Shown: positions 7,209 through 15,299, counted from the stretch's first letter. The stretch is 64,000 bases of DNA from an uncultured Lachnospiraceae bacterium (GCA_947367855.1 CANBFE010000001.1:62001-126000); one strand, 5' to 3'. Notes: generated from the sequence alone by a model not told the origin. A program made the numbers and translations.

Positions 7209-7319
7209 GTATGTAGCTTTTCATCAATGGAAAATCCCATTGCTGTCATGTATAGATACATGGGATTGATAAGGAAGTGAAACTTATAAAAATTTAACAG
7301 AAACGAAAGGGATTGAGCA

Positions 7320-7514
7320 ATGGCAGTTAAACTACGAGTGATACCAAAGATAAACGGAAATATGATAGGGGTGTTTGTCCATATACCTGCTACAGGAGAG
7401 AGCAGACAGGTCGCACTGGTTGAATGTCCGAATGATAACCAGTTAAACGACAATGTGGAACTGGCAGACGAAATATGCAGGACATACAGAAAGAGGATAA
7501 ACAAGAGTATTTGA
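7320..7514 (+). CDS. Small hypothetical protein
   Basis: 64 aa (MAVKLRVIPKINGNMIGVFV...), basic, with a beta-rich first half and a C-terminal helix ending in a KKRINK-like basic patch (YRKRINKSI). GAAAGGGA lies before the ATG and a clear terminator follows at 7522. No family recognised; the basic end could bind nucleic acid. Confidence 0.65.
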   Translation: MAVKLRVIPKINGNMIGVFVHIPATGESRQVALVECPNDNQLNDNVELADEICRTYRKRINKSI

Positions 7515-7521
7515 GAAAAAG

Positions 7522-7552
7522 GGCAGTCGCTTTAAAAGCGGCTGTCTTTTTT
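7522..7552 (+). terminator. Rho-independent terminator
   Basis: GGCAGTCGCTT pairs with AAGCGGCTGTC (two G-U pairs) and is followed by TTTTTT. Confidence 0.85.
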
Positions 7553-8355
7553 AGTGGGTTTATTTTAATGCAACTAAGGAGCAGTAAAACAGGAGGATAA
7601 ATTGGAAAGTTTTGATAGACAAGTTTAAAAGTTTTTGCGGACAGTAAAACAGAAAAGCGGTTACAGATACAGGCAGGGCATACAATCCAGATTTCTCAAG
7701 TTTGTATTTCTGATTTATATAAAATTTTGAAGTTTCTATAATGTAGTATATTGATTCTAGTAAATTTTCCTTGAATTGTAAGTTTTCAATAAGGTCAGGT
7801 AAAAGAAAATATTTTAAAAAGAGTTGATTTTATAAGGATTTCAAAGGGTTTGGGGAAAATAAAAGGATGGAATGTCTTAAAACGGGTATATTGATAAAAT
7901 TATATTAAATTGTAGATTTGGAAATCTGGTACAAATTTCTAATAGAAAAAAGGGTGGTTCCGAATGACAATGATAGATACATCGCTTTTTTAACTTCGAC
8001 TAAAAACCCATACTTATTATTGAACACAGAAAACAAGGTGTAATACATGAGTTGCAGGCTAAGCCAGCATAATAACAATAATAAATTCAAGTGAAAAAGA
8101 AAAGCACAATGATATGTGTAAATCAAGTATCAGTTGATAAATCAGGTTGACATTTTCTGGAGTTGTTTCATTTTAATTAAAAGACGGCCGATTTTTAAAA
8201 TTCACTGCCAGTTCACACCTTGTTGGGAGTGAAGCGTTACAATATAACCGTTTCAAAAAAAGTTTAATATGAGAGGTGGGAAGTAAAGGGTATACCGTAA
8301 AATATGCATTTAGGTAGAAATAGAAAATTTTAATTTTGTAAAGGAGAAATTTTCT
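7553..8355. other. 800-bp AT-rich non-coding region before the integrase
   Basis: I see no supported gene. There is an AGGAGG at 7601 with a TTG start, but it opens only 8 codons. Near 7955 AAAGGGTGGTTCCGA-ATG resembles the leader of the toxin above, yet the frame closes after 9 codons, so it may be a decayed second toxin. The length and position fit integrase/excisionase arm sites, which I cannot define. Confidence 0.35.
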
Positions 8356-9846
8356 ATGATGATGCATGAAATGATGAAACGGGCAACGGCAATTGAAAAG
8401 AGGTATGGAAAACTGCTGTCACTGAATGCGGTGGCAGAATATCTCGGTCTTGACCTGTCAACAGTGGAGGCTCTTGTGGCAATCGGGGAATTAGACTCCG
8501 TGGCAGTTGCAGGAATCTGTATGGTCAAGTCAGTACATCTTGCCAAGTTTGAGTTGGATGTTACAGGTATGCCAATGGGTACTTCCAGTCCTGTCATGGA
8601 AGAAAGAGAGGTTGACATAATGAAAGTCAGCGAGGGAAGTATTTATCCTGTGAAAAGCAGTAAGAATCCATATGAGATGAGGTTCTTCATCACGTTTGAT
8701 GATGGAGTGAAGCGTTCCGTCAAGTTGCGGGGAGCAACCGAAAAGGAGATACTGCAGAAGAAACAGGATAAGGTACTGGAGGAACTGGAAAAATATCGTG
8801 CTGAAAAAGGTGGGGCCGTGGAGCCGTCTGTGGCTACAGCAGTGACAAAGCCGGCAACATTCCGTGAGGTGTCAGAAATGTGGTATGAGGAATTCAGACA
8901 CCATAACGAAAGCAGGGGAAACAGCTATGCAAACATAGAAAGTGCAAAATATTCCATTAAGGCCATCAATAAGGTCATAGGGGATATTGAGATTGCAAAG
9001 ATAGATAAAGAGGCCGCGCAAGAAATGATAAATACCATTTCAAAAGACAGTAACGGGAATTACAGAAGTAAAAGCTTTGTAGAAAAAGCAATGAGAAAGT
9101 TCAAGTCTGTCATGGACTATGCCCTTGAAAATGGTTACATTGACAGACAGATAGGAAAGCTTGTGTTGAATAAGAATCTGCATGAGCCAGACAAGGATTC
9201 AAGGTTTATTGAAAAGGAGACACTGGTGGCTCTGCTTGAGTGCATACAGAAAAATCAATTTTATAGTACATTGATAAACTTGATGCTGTCAAGCGGTATG
9301 CGCCAGGAAGAAGCGCTTGCATTGACAATTGACGATATCATGATAAGGGACGGCATATGCCAGATATATGTCAGCAAGGTGGTGACTGAAATGGCGTCAA
9401 ATGATTTTCGTGTTATCGACAGGCTTAAGCATGGGGAGAGAGCCAGATACATAAGCATACCAAAAGAAACTTATGACATGGTGGTGAGTTATTATGGCGA
9501 GCAGATAAAGGACACGGCCAATATGAGTAAACGGAGAGAGAATGGGACAGAAAGATATATATTCGTCAATAAGGATGGGCACATACGTAATAAAAGAACC
9601 CTGTACCATAGCCTGAAAGATTATCTTAAAAGAAACATGCCGCAGGATGGCAGGGTAAGGCTCCATATGCTCCGCCATACTTTTGCATCCCTTATGAAGA
9701 GTGAGGTGCCTTTGGAAGTGGTGTCTGAAGTACTGGGGCATAAAGACATTTCGGTTACATTGAGGTTCTATGCATCACAAACAATGGAAGACCACAAACG
9801 CGTCTTCGCAGGGGCAGAGGCAATGATGAAAAAGATTAAGGAATAA
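8356..9846 (+). CDS. Tyrosine integrase with excisionase-like N-terminal domain
   Basis: 496 aa. Residues about 15-65 (LLSLNAVAEYLGLDLSTVEA... GELDSVAVAG) match the MerR/excisionase-type HTH that normally forms separate Xis proteins. An AP2-like/linker segment follows, then a SAM-like core-binding domain (about 170-290) and the catalytic domain. Catalytic residues seen are Arg in SSGMRQEEAL, His-x-x-Arg in LHMLRHTFA, His in LGHKD and the nucleophile Tyr in LRFYAS. AAAGGAG precedes the ATG. It would insert the element into tRNA-Lys and excise it. It lies 180 bases from attR. The fused HTH may give direction control without a separate xis. Confidence 0.95.
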   Translation: MMMHEMMKRATAIEKRYGKLLSLNAVAEYLGLDLSTVEALVAIGELDSVAVAGICMVKSVHLAKFELDVTGMPMGTSSPVMEEREVDIMKVSEGSIYPVKSSKNPYEMRFFITFDDGVKRSVKLRGATEKEILQKKQDKVLEELEKYRAEKGGAVEPSVATAVTKPATFREVSEMWYEEFRHHNESRGNSYANIESAKYSIKAINKVIGDIEIAKIDKEAAQEMINTISKDSNGNYRSKSFVEKAMRKFKSVMDYALENGYIDRQIGKLVLNKNLHEPDKDSRFIEKETLVALLECIQKNQFYSTLINLMLSSGMRQEEALALTIDDIMIRDGICQIYVSKVVTEMASNDFRVIDRLKHGERARYISIPKETYDMVVSYYGEQIKDTANMSKRRENGTERYIFVNKDGHIRNKRTLYHSLKDYLKRNMPQDGRVRLHMLRHTFASLMKSEVPLEVVSEVLGHKDISVTLRFYASQTMEDHKRVFAGAEAMMKKIKE

Positions 9847-9878
9847 GAAAAAGTGCAATAGCACGATAAACTAAAAAG

Positions 9879-9913
9879 GCAACTGTTGGAATGAAAACAA
9901 CAGTTGCTTTTTT
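9879..9913 (+). terminator. Integrase terminator
   Basis: GCAACTGTTG (9879-9888) pairs with CAACAGTTGC (9898-9907), then six T. Confidence 0.9.
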
Positions 9914-10025
9914 CAGTTTATTGTGATAGGATATGGAAAATAAAAGTGCCCTTAAAAATTGCCCTTGGATGGAGGGAGTGGGAAAAAGGTTGATTTTATG
10001 GGGTTTCCAGGTGACTCTGGATTGC

Positions 10026-10067
10026 CTTTTAATCAAGTTGTCTGGGGTTCGAATCCCCAATGTCTCA
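10026..10067. repeat. attR, 42-bp copy of the tRNA-Lys 3' end
   Basis: Exact copy of 689-730. There is no 5' half of a tRNA in front of it, so it is not a gene. It marks the right end of the element. Confidence 0.95.
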
Positions 10068-10075
10068 GGAAGCTG

Positions 10076-10119
10076 AAACACCCGGAAAGTCAGATTTTAT
10101 GTGGCTTTCCGGGTGTTTT
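10076..10119 (+). terminator. Former tRNA-operon terminator
   Basis: A 14-bp stem, 10076-10089 with 10105-10118, and a T-run. It follows attR directly, so before insertion it would have ended the tRNA-Lys transcript. Confidence 0.8.
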
Positions 10120-10208
10120 GTTTATGGTTCTGACAATGAGGAATATCCCTTGATTTCTATAGCAAAATTATAGCAAACGGGTGCTGTTATAGCAGAATTA
10201 TAGCAGGT

Positions 10209-10622
10209 TTACAGTGCAATGGCACTGTCCGGTTTTTCCTGTCCGGCCTCTTTCTTTTCATCCGGGTGCGCATAAACCTCCATGATCATCTTCTGGTCAG
10301 AGTGTCCCATCAATTCCACAGCTTTCTTCCGGCTAATCCCGGAGTAATAAAGCATGGTGCAGTAATTGCGCCGGAGGATATGGGCAGTTAGTCCGGTTAT
10401 TGGCTCTGTCCCGATCAGCTTCTCCTTGTCAGATGTGGCAGCGTCATTCATTTTCTTTACGATCCGTTCCCGCATCTTTACATACTGCGTTTTAGAGAGC
10501 ATCTCAAAGGATTTTCCGGGAAACAGGAATGTATCGACTGTCTTTAAAAAGTCCCGGAAAAAGGGCACAGCGCTTTCAGGGATCATGCGGTTGCCTGCAT
10601 CGCTTTTTGCACCGGTGCAACT
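10209..10622 (-). pseudogene. 3' stump of a tyrosine integrase
   Basis: About 137 codons of the C-terminal catalytic half remain. His-x-x-Arg (LTAHILRRNYC), the third His (LMGHSDQ) and the Tyr (EVYAHPDE) are present. The core-binding domain and first catalytic Arg are missing. Homologous sequence begins at about 10622 (TGAKSDAGNRMIPES), right at the stop of the Uma2 gene, so the break coincides with that junction. It is the relic of a second element beside the tRNA-Lys element. Confidence 0.85.
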
Positions 10623-10624
10623 TT

Positions 10625-11167
10625 TTACAGCAAGTCCGAGACCCGGATACTTAAGTCATCATAAATACATACAGGGACATCATCATCAAATGCATAGTGG
10701 TTCGACTTTTCCTCATTCTCCAGGTCATACACCATGACAGATTTCATCTGCGGATTTACTATCCAGTATTCTCTGACACCTGCAGTACGGTATTTGAACA
10801 GTTTTATACCATAGTCGTTTTGGGGGTTGGAGGGGGAGGTTATCTCTATCACCCAGTCCGGAGCTCCGTTGCAGCCATTTTCATCTAACTTACTGCTGTC
10901 ACATATTATGGATATATCTGGCTCAACATAAGTTTGGTCATCCTCATGCAGGAAGACCGCGAAAGGGGCAGGGTAAACTTCACAGCTTCCGTGCCTGGAG
11001 TCAATGTAGTTTGTAATCGTCTGCGAAAGACGGTTGACCAGTTTTTGGTGGATTCGGTTTGGCTGCGCCATCATGTACATCCGGCCGTCAATCAGTTCTG
11101 CCCTCTGGCCGTCTGGCAGGGCGTAGATATCATCTGTTGTGTAGGTTCTTTCATGTGCTAATGCCAT
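10625..11167 (-). CDS. Uma2-family (DUF820) PD-(D/E)xK nuclease-like protein
   Basis: A 180-aa protein from MALAHERTYTTDDIYALPDG. Family marks are the start motif with ELIDGRMYMM, then VEPDISIICD, DWVIEITSPSN and KYRTAGVREYWIVNP, giving the Asp/Glu/Lys set of the restriction-endonuclease-like fold. The start at 11167 has AGGGAA before it; the ATG at 11188 does not. Uma2 proteins are widespread on mobile DNA and their substrate is unsettled. It abuts the integrase stump and lies in the degraded island. Confidence 0.88.
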   Translation of the reverse strand: MALAHERTYTTDDIYALPDGQRAELIDGRMYMMAQPNRIHQKLVNRLSQTITNYIDSRHGSCEVYPAPFAVFLHEDDQTYVEPDISIICDSSKLDENGCNGAPDWVIEITSPSNPQNDYGIKLFKYRTAGVREYWIVNPQMKSVMVYDLENEEKSNHYAFDDDVPVCIYDDLSIRVSDLL

Positions 11168-11466
11168 AAGTAATTCCCTGCGTTCCATTATTTTTTAAAC
11201 GCTGCGCAAAAGTGCTTCCATTGGATACATCGTTGAGGTGTCATAAAATGGTATAGGGTGATGAAGGGTTATCCTACAGTCTGGATTTTAATTTCTGCTC
11301 CAATGTCGGGCGTGTCTGAACTGTAATCATAAGAATCCTTATCCCTTTCCTTTGGTGGGTCAAAACAGCTTCCCTTTTCTGACAATTTCCTCATATTGTG
11401 TTCGTTTATCGGATGCCGGGTTGCTGGACTTTGTAGTTTTCATATGAGATTTCTCATTTGTTTTTA
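11168..11466. other. Non-coding stretch with a possible 27-codon frame
   Basis: Nothing firm. A minus-strand frame 11360-11443 (MKTTKSSNPASDKRTQYEEI...) is only 27 aa and has no clear ribosome site; it may be the start of a lost gene. Confidence 0.3.
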
Positions 11467-11575
11467 TTAAAACGCCGTAGCGGTTAAATTGCCATTACTG
11501 ATATGATTCATCTCATGCAGATATGCTTTCAACTGCTGTTCTCTTCCGAGTTTGGCGTTTAAGGTTATTGTGAAG
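11467..11575 (-). pseudogene. Remnant of an ImmA/IrrE-type metallopeptidase
   Basis: Directly after the XRE stop, a frame without a start reads FTITLNAKLGREQQLKAYLH followed by EMNHI and a short end. HEMNH is the HExxH zinc motif and the preceding segment matches the ImmA/IrrE pattern. The N-terminal part is gone. XRE plus ImmA pairs control excision of elements such as ICEBs1, so this is the broken half of such a pair. Confidence 0.6.
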
Positions 11576-11576
11576 C

Positions 11577-11960
11577 TTAATCTTTATTGCTCATCCGGTC
11601 AATCATTTCTTTTACAAACTGGATGTCATCTTTTTTGACTTTCCGGGTAGCATCAAAAAGAACCTTGTATTCTGGGTTGGTGTAGAGGAATTCTGCAAGT
11701 TCTTTGGCATCATCAAATAAATAATATGAACTGTTTTTACTTTTTTTATCTTCGAGCAAATCAGACTTTTCAATTCGGAGCCAGTTGCACATTGTTTGTA
11801 TTTTGTCCATGCGAGGCATTTTCTTACCATTACACCAATCGGAAACAGTTGCTGAAGAAACATTCATATACTCGCATAACTCAGCTTGCGATTTTTCGTT
11901 TAGTTCTAAATAGTACCGTAAATTATTTGAAAAGGTTATTTTATATTCATCTTCTGACAT
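11577..11960 (-). CDS. XRE-family regulator
   Basis: 127 aa. HTH at about residues 10-65 (KSQAELCEYMNVSSATVSDW then CNGKKMPRMDKIQTMCNWLR). The C-terminal half has helices rich in Lys/Asp (KKDDIQFVKEMIDRM), likely for dimer formation. ACGGAGG precedes the ATG. It is divergent from a broken XRE-like gene at 12095, with operator-like repeats between them, the layout of a CI/Cro or ImmR/Xis switch. With its ImmA partner broken, it is probably an orphan repressor. Confidence 0.88.
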   Translation of the reverse strand: MSEDEYKITFSNNLRYYLELNEKSQAELCEYMNVSSATVSDWCNGKKMPRMDKIQTMCNWLRIEKSDLLEDKKSKNSSYYLFDDAKELAEFLYTNPEYKVLFDATRKVKKDDIQFVKEMIDRMSNKD

Positions 11961-12028
11961 GGCTTTACCTCCGTGTATGTATGATTACAAATTAAAAGCT
12001 AGCAAAAAGCAACTATAAAAACAAAAAA

Positions 12029-12070
12029 GCTAACTTTTAGCGTTGATAACTCACTAAAAGCGAGTATAAT
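12029..12070 (+). promoter_or_regulatory. Operator and promoter of a divergent, now broken gene
   Basis: The palindrome GCTAACTTTTAGC (12029-12041) precedes TTGATA (12043-12048), a 16-base spacer and TATAAT (12065-12070). The spacer repeats half-site CTAAAAGCG (12053-12061). The neighbouring XRE protein is the obvious candidate binder. Confidence 0.55.
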
Positions 12071-12094
12071 GACAATAGAAAGGCAGTGAATCTT

Positions 12095-12169
12095 GTGAAA
12101 ATATCTTTAAAGGCAATGAGCGTAAATGCAAATTAAATCAGAAAGAGGTGGCAAAAGTCATTGGCATGG
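12095..12169 (+). pseudogene. Frameshifted XRE/excisionase-like gene fragment
   Basis: From a GTG with AAAGGCAG upstream the frame reads MKISLKAMSVNA and stops. One base further on, the frame resumes as KLNQKEVAKVIGMVNGI, the first helix of an HTH. A single-base deletion near 12130 explains this. The sequence then ends against transposase-like DNA at about 12170. Confidence 0.6.
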
Positions 12170-12718
12170 TCAATGGAATTTCTTTTTTTTAAAGACTTCC
12201 CGCATATAAATCGTAAACAGATGCGCTATCATCACAAACAGCATATGATGGTTCTTAAGGTTGCTGCCCTGTCCGGTTCCTGGACAGCCAGACTTCCCGG
12301 GGCATTGGAAACGAGCATATTTCCTTAAATAAAGCCATATTTCCGGTCCAGGCTTCACATAACTGCGGTTCCCGTCTTTCCGGCAGGAATAACAGCGCAT
12401 ATATTTCCTCTCTGCAACGATCGGTCCTTTCGTTCCTTCTGCCAGAACAACGCTTTCCCAGGGGGCTGAACTGTCCTCTGCGGTTTCACGTACCGATACC
12501 GGCTTAGTGGACAATACCGGATGCTTTCTGGGAAAAAACTGTTGCATGGGACGGACATACTTCTCCCCGGAAAAATGGAGTGCAGCCGGTTCGATGGATT
12601 TACGTTCCAACAGGCTTAACAGCCCCGTTATAAATGTTCGGAACAGTTTCCTTTGTGGCTCTGAACGGAAGCAGGGAAGATAATTCTGAAAATATTTTTC
12701 CAGTTCTGTTTGAAGCAA
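12170..12718 (-). pseudogene. Truncated IS701-family transposase
   Basis: The first about 60 codons (YFQNYLPCFRSEPQRKLFRT, GLLSLLERKSIEPAALHFSG) match the N terminus of IS701-type DDE transposases. Later parts (EGTKGPIVAERKYMRCYSC, GPEIWLYLRKYARFQ) look like pieces of the same protein joined by deletions. At 182 codons it is less than half of a normal transposase, and the DDE triad is not intact. I found no clear terminal inverted repeats. Confidence 0.65.
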
Positions 12719-12816
12719 AAGACTGTTTTCATCATTTCAGAAAAAGAGGGCGCAGGCCATCAAAAGTACGCTCTAGTATGAAAATGTTCAAAAATGTTCA
12801 AGTTTGGCACAATGGC

Positions 12817-12845
12817 TTGACAAGTGGCAGAGATAAAAGTATAAT
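12817..12845 (+). promoter_or_regulatory. Promoter of tRNA-Leu(TAG)
   Basis: TTGACA (12817-12822), 17 bases, TATAAT (12840-12845): a perfect sigma-A promoter. Confidence 0.85.
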
Positions 12846-12878
12846 TTGAATGTTCCGCTGTGAAGAACACGGTGACAG

Positions 12879-12921
12879 GCGGAATTGATGGAATTTGCAG
12901 ATATGCAGGATTTGGGTTTTT
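12879..12921 (+). pseudogene. 43-base partial copy of the adjacent tRNA-Leu
   Basis: These 43 bases align end to end with the first 43 bases of the tRNA-Leu that starts at 12922, with about nine mismatches. The copy stops exactly where the real tRNA begins, so the transcript carries a tandem half-tRNA. Confidence 0.7.
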
Positions 12922-13003
12922 GCGGTTATGATGGAATTGGCAGACATGTAAGATTTAGGTTCTTATGTCGAGAGACGTGTGGGTTCGAGTCCCACTAACC
13001 GCA
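12922..13003 (+). tRNA. tRNA-Leu(TAG)
   Basis: Acceptor GCGGTTA (12922-12928) pairs with TAACCGC (12996-13002). The anticodon loop TTTAGGT gives TAG. There is a long variable arm, as expected for Leu. Confidence 0.93.
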
Positions 13004-13015
13004 TTAGATAATGAT

Positions 13016-13056
13016 AATCCGAACCCGGTTCCGGTCGGGGACGGCTTCGGATTTTT
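13016..13056 (+). terminator. tRNA-Leu terminator
   Basis: AATCCGAA (13016-13023) pairs with TTCGGATT (13046-13053), then TTTTT; an inner GC-rich stem extends it. Confidence 0.85.
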
Positions 13057-13167
13057 GATGTATCCTTAGTGTTAAAGCAAAAGTGGTGGTATTGTGAGTG
13101 ATACTGCCGCTTTTATTAGTTCTGGTCCATAGAAATTGAAAAACCGCAGGCTGAGAGGTAGTTATTT

Positions 13168-13752
13168 ATGACGAATCAGGAACTGTTTGAAAGCATACAG
13201 GCATCGCGCACAGAAAAGAAAATAGTGTCTCTTTGCAAAAAACTAATTAAAAAATGTACGTTTAGCAGCGGAGCCGACGCTCAAAATCTTTGTGAGTTAG
13301 CTTATTGGTTATATATCTACGGGTATACGGACGACGTGCTGCTGATATGTGAAATAACACACGATATTGAATTTCCGGGAAAAGGCGGCTTCAATGTCTG
13401 GGATTTCATTTTATTTATATGGGGGCTGGAGGCTCATATTTTAAAGGAGCGCGCCCAGATAGAGAAAGCAAATGACAGAATTAAAAAGATGGACGAGCTT
13501 TGGGCGCTTTCGGCTAAAAGCGCGGAACAGGAAGCCATGCGCCGAAACAGTATTACAATTTCAGACTGTGCGTATGAAGAAAAAATCGCAGATGCCACTT
13601 CCGCCTCATCAGCGGACAGATGGAGATTTCTTTCGCTGTTTGGGCTTATCGGATATGGTGTCACAGGGCTTTTCCCTTGTCTGCAGAAAGAAAAAGCCTC
13701 TGTTGAAAAGCTTGCAGAAGAATATATTGAAAGACTGAAACAAATCAGATAG
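13168..13752 (+). CDS. Hypothetical helical protein
   Basis: 194 aa, mostly helical. It starts MTNQELFESIQASRTEKKIV and contains LCELAYWLYIYGYTDDVLLI, which resembles TPR/SEL1-like helix pairs, then a long Lys/Glu-rich helix (residues about 90-135). A moderately hydrophobic stretch, RWRFLSLFGLIGYGVTGLF, lies near 155-175. GAGAGGTAG precedes the ATG. No catalytic motif is visible. It is a single gene between two tRNA-Leu genes. Such proteins are often immunity-like or unknown; no function claimed. Confidence 0.75.
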   Translation: MTNQELFESIQASRTEKKIVSLCKKLIKKCTFSSGADAQNLCELAYWLYIYGYTDDVLLICEITHDIEFPGKGGFNVWDFILFIWGLEAHILKERAQIEKANDRIKKMDELWALSAKSAEQEAMRRNSITISDCAYEEKIADATSASSADRWRFLSLFGLIGYGVTGLFPCLQKEKASVEKLAEEYIERLKQIR

Positions 13753-13802
13753 CATGGTTTTGAGTCTTTCTTCTAAAAAATAAAAAAATTCAAAAAAAGA
13801 TA

Positions 13803-13831
13803 TTGTCATATTGGAAGAAATGGTGTAGAAT
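13803..13831 (+). promoter_or_regulatory. Promoter of tRNA-Leu(CAG)
   Basis: TTGTCA (13803-13808), 17 bases, TAGAAT (13826-13831). Confidence 0.7.
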
Positions 13832-13851
13832 AAATATCGTTCGTGAAACAG

Positions 13852-13935
13852 GCAGGAATGGCGGAATTGGCAGACGCGCACGGTTCAGGTCCGTGTGGTA
13901 GCAATACCATGAGAGTTCAAGTCTCTTTTCCTGCA
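13852..13935 (+). tRNA. tRNA-Leu(CAG), copy 1
   Basis: Acceptor GCAGGAA pairs with TTCCTGC; loop TTCAGGT gives anticodon CAG; long variable arm. Identical over 84 bases to 45222-45305. Confidence 0.95.
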
Positions 13936-13944
13936 TTACCACAT

Positions 13945-13995
13945 AAAAGCCGCAGATCCCGGTGATTCTCAATAATCAGGGGGCTGCGGCTTTTT
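13945..13995 (+). terminator. tRNA-Leu(CAG) terminator
   Basis: AAAAGCCGCAG (13945-13955) pairs with CTGCGGCTTTT (13984-13994). The A-rich start could also let it end the leftward CYTH gene. Confidence 0.85.
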
Positions 13996-14021
13996 GATTA
14001 TGGCATCTGCATGACAGGCTG

Positions 14022-14522
14022 TCAGGACTGAAGCGCCATATAGGAATTGTGATATTCCTGACGATAAGTGACATCTTCACAAAACCAGTCGGGCGGAATG
14101 AAGTTTTCAGCGGCTTCCCGGCTGCCGAATTCCACTTCAGCCATGACCAGGGGAGCGAAAGGCGGGTCAAAGACATCTAGCTCAATGGTCAGGGAGTAGT
14201 CTGAAGGCGGTCCCGGAAAACCCTCTTTCTTCTGGAAAACGGGATTGGGCAGGGGGATCATGTAACGTTTTTTGGAAATGATCCTGCCGTCAGCCTTTTC
14301 CCGCAGATGGTAATACGCCTCGCGGTTCAGGGGCAGATTAGCTTCTTCCCTGGCCATCATTCCGCTGCCCTTATAGGTCAGATAGTATTCATTGTCTTCT
14401 TTTCGAACACGAACTACCGGCGAATCGTTCAAATAGGCCTGTTCAATGTGGTGAAAGGGATAATTCTCCAAATCGGAAGGCAGTTCTCTGATGGTAAATT
14501 TACGTTCTATTTCCATAGCCAT
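14022..14522 (-). CDS. CYTH-domain triphosphate hydrolase family protein
   Basis: 166 aa. The N-terminal MEIERKFTI is the ExExK signature of the CYTH / triphosphate tunnel superfamily. Further tunnel residues appear as VVRVRKEDNEYYLTYKG, SKKRYMI, IELDVF and MAEVEFGSREAAENF. Family members hydrolyse inorganic or nucleoside triphosphates using a metal; in Firmicutes the substrate is often tripolyphosphate. AAAGGAGG precedes the ATG. The gene is divergent from the DJ-1 gene. Confidence 0.92.
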   Translation of the reverse strand: MAMEIERKFTIRELPSDLENYPFHHIEQAYLNDSPVVRVRKEDNEYYLTYKGSGMMAREEANLPLNREAYYHLREKADGRIISKKRYMIPLPNPVFQKKEGFPGPPSDYSLTIELDVFDPPFAPLVMAEVEFGSREAAENFIPPDWFCEDVTYRQEYHNSYMALQS

Positions 14523-14600
14523 TTCTCACCTCCTTTGCTGTCTGCCGGGCGGACATTGGAGCCATTATAACATATTTTTGTAAAATTCCAAAGCTATTAA

Positions 14601-14629
14601 TTGAAATATTTGATGAAAATGTGTATACT
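14601..14629 (+). promoter_or_regulatory. Promoter of the DJ-1/fucose synthase/aminopeptidase genes
   Basis: TTGAAA (14601-14606), 17 bases, TATACT (14624-14629). Confidence 0.7.
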
Positions 14630-14707
14630 GTTGTTACAAATGGCAGCCCGCCGGAGGAGGGTTTTAGGGCGCCTTTGGAATTAGGAGAATGGAGAAGAGG
14701 TCAAGGA

Positions 14708-15259
14708 ATGAATAAGATAGCGATTTTTCTGGCAGAGGGATTTGAGGAGATCGAGGCGCTGACTGTGGCGGATATCTGCCGCAGGTGCGGACTGGATGTA
14801 AGTCTGGTTTCCGTGATGGAGAACAGTCTGGTGAAGGGATCCCACAATATTGCGGTGCAGGCGGACATCTGCTTTTCCCAGGCGGATTTTGGGTCATATG
14901 ACATGCTGGTGCTGCCCGGGGGAATGCCGGGAACAAAAAATCTGGAGGCCCATGGGGAGCTGATGGAACAGGTGGACGCTTTTTACGCCGGGGGAAAGTA
15001 CATTGCTGCCATCTGCGCCGCGCCCAGTATTTTCGGTCACAGGGGGATAGTGAAGGGAAGGAAGGCCTGCTGTTTTCCGGGATTTGAGAGTCAGATGGAG
15101 GGAGCGGAAGTGACAGAGCGACCCGTGGAGATTTCGGATCATGTGATCACGTCCCGGGGAATGGGAACAGCCATGGATTTTGCGCTGGCCATTGCCGGAG
15201 TGTTCTGCGGCGGGGAAAGGGCTCAGGAGATGGCGGAGACTGTGGTGTACCGGAAATAA
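14708..15259 (+). CDS. DJ-1/PfpI (YajL-like) family protein
   Basis: 183 aa from MNKIAIFLAEGFEEIEALTV, a standard DJ-1 N terminus with the conserved Glu (FEEIE). The nucleophile-elbow Cys is in YIAAICAAPSIFG, and MLVLPGGMPGTKNL forms the family's glycine loop. TSRGMGTAMDFALAI completes the pocket. Family roles include protein/nucleotide deglycation and redox protection. The frame can be opened upstream, but this start fits the family and follows AGAGGTCAAGG. It is the first gene of a three-gene same-strand run. Confidence 0.9.
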   Translation: MNKIAIFLAEGFEEIEALTVADICRRCGLDVSLVSVMENSLVKGSHNIAVQADICFSQADFGSYDMLVLPGGMPGTKNLEAHGELMEQVDAFYAGGKYIAAICAAPSIFGHRGIVKGRKACCFPGFESQMEGAEVTERPVEISDHVITSRGMGTAMDFALAIAGVFCGGERAQEMAETVVYRK

Positions 15260-15299
15260 AACGCGGTACAGGAAGCAGTCTGGAAAGGGCGGATATAAA

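Larger units (their letters stand above)
689..10067. mobile_element. Integrative element in tRNA-Lys, about 9.3 kb
   Basis: The element is bounded by 42-bp perfect direct repeats, attL (689-730, the 3' end of tRNA-Lys) and attR (10026-10067). A tyrosine integrase gene lies just inside attR, the usual arrangement for tRNA-targeting elements. The interior is markedly AT-rich compared with the chromosome beyond it. It encodes a DNA methyltransferase, an XRE repressor, a type I toxin-antitoxin, a lipoprotein, small unknown proteins and an iteron-like array. I see no relaxase, coupling protein, capsid or terminase. It is therefore more likely a cryptic or mobilisable island or satellite than a complete ICE or prophage. 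Confidence 0.9.

Noticed and set aside
7095..7280. 61-codon plus-strand frame across a terminator
   Set aside because: It runs through the perfect hairpin at 7171-7208 and has no ribosome site; the overlapping 44-aa frame is better supported.
7940..8010. Second type I toxin
   Set aside because: The leader resembles the toxin leader, but the frame closes after nine codons and no antisense unit is visible.
10026..10067. Second tRNA-Lys gene
   Set aside because: Only the 3' 42 bases are present; acceptor 5' strand, D-arm and half the anticodon arm are missing.
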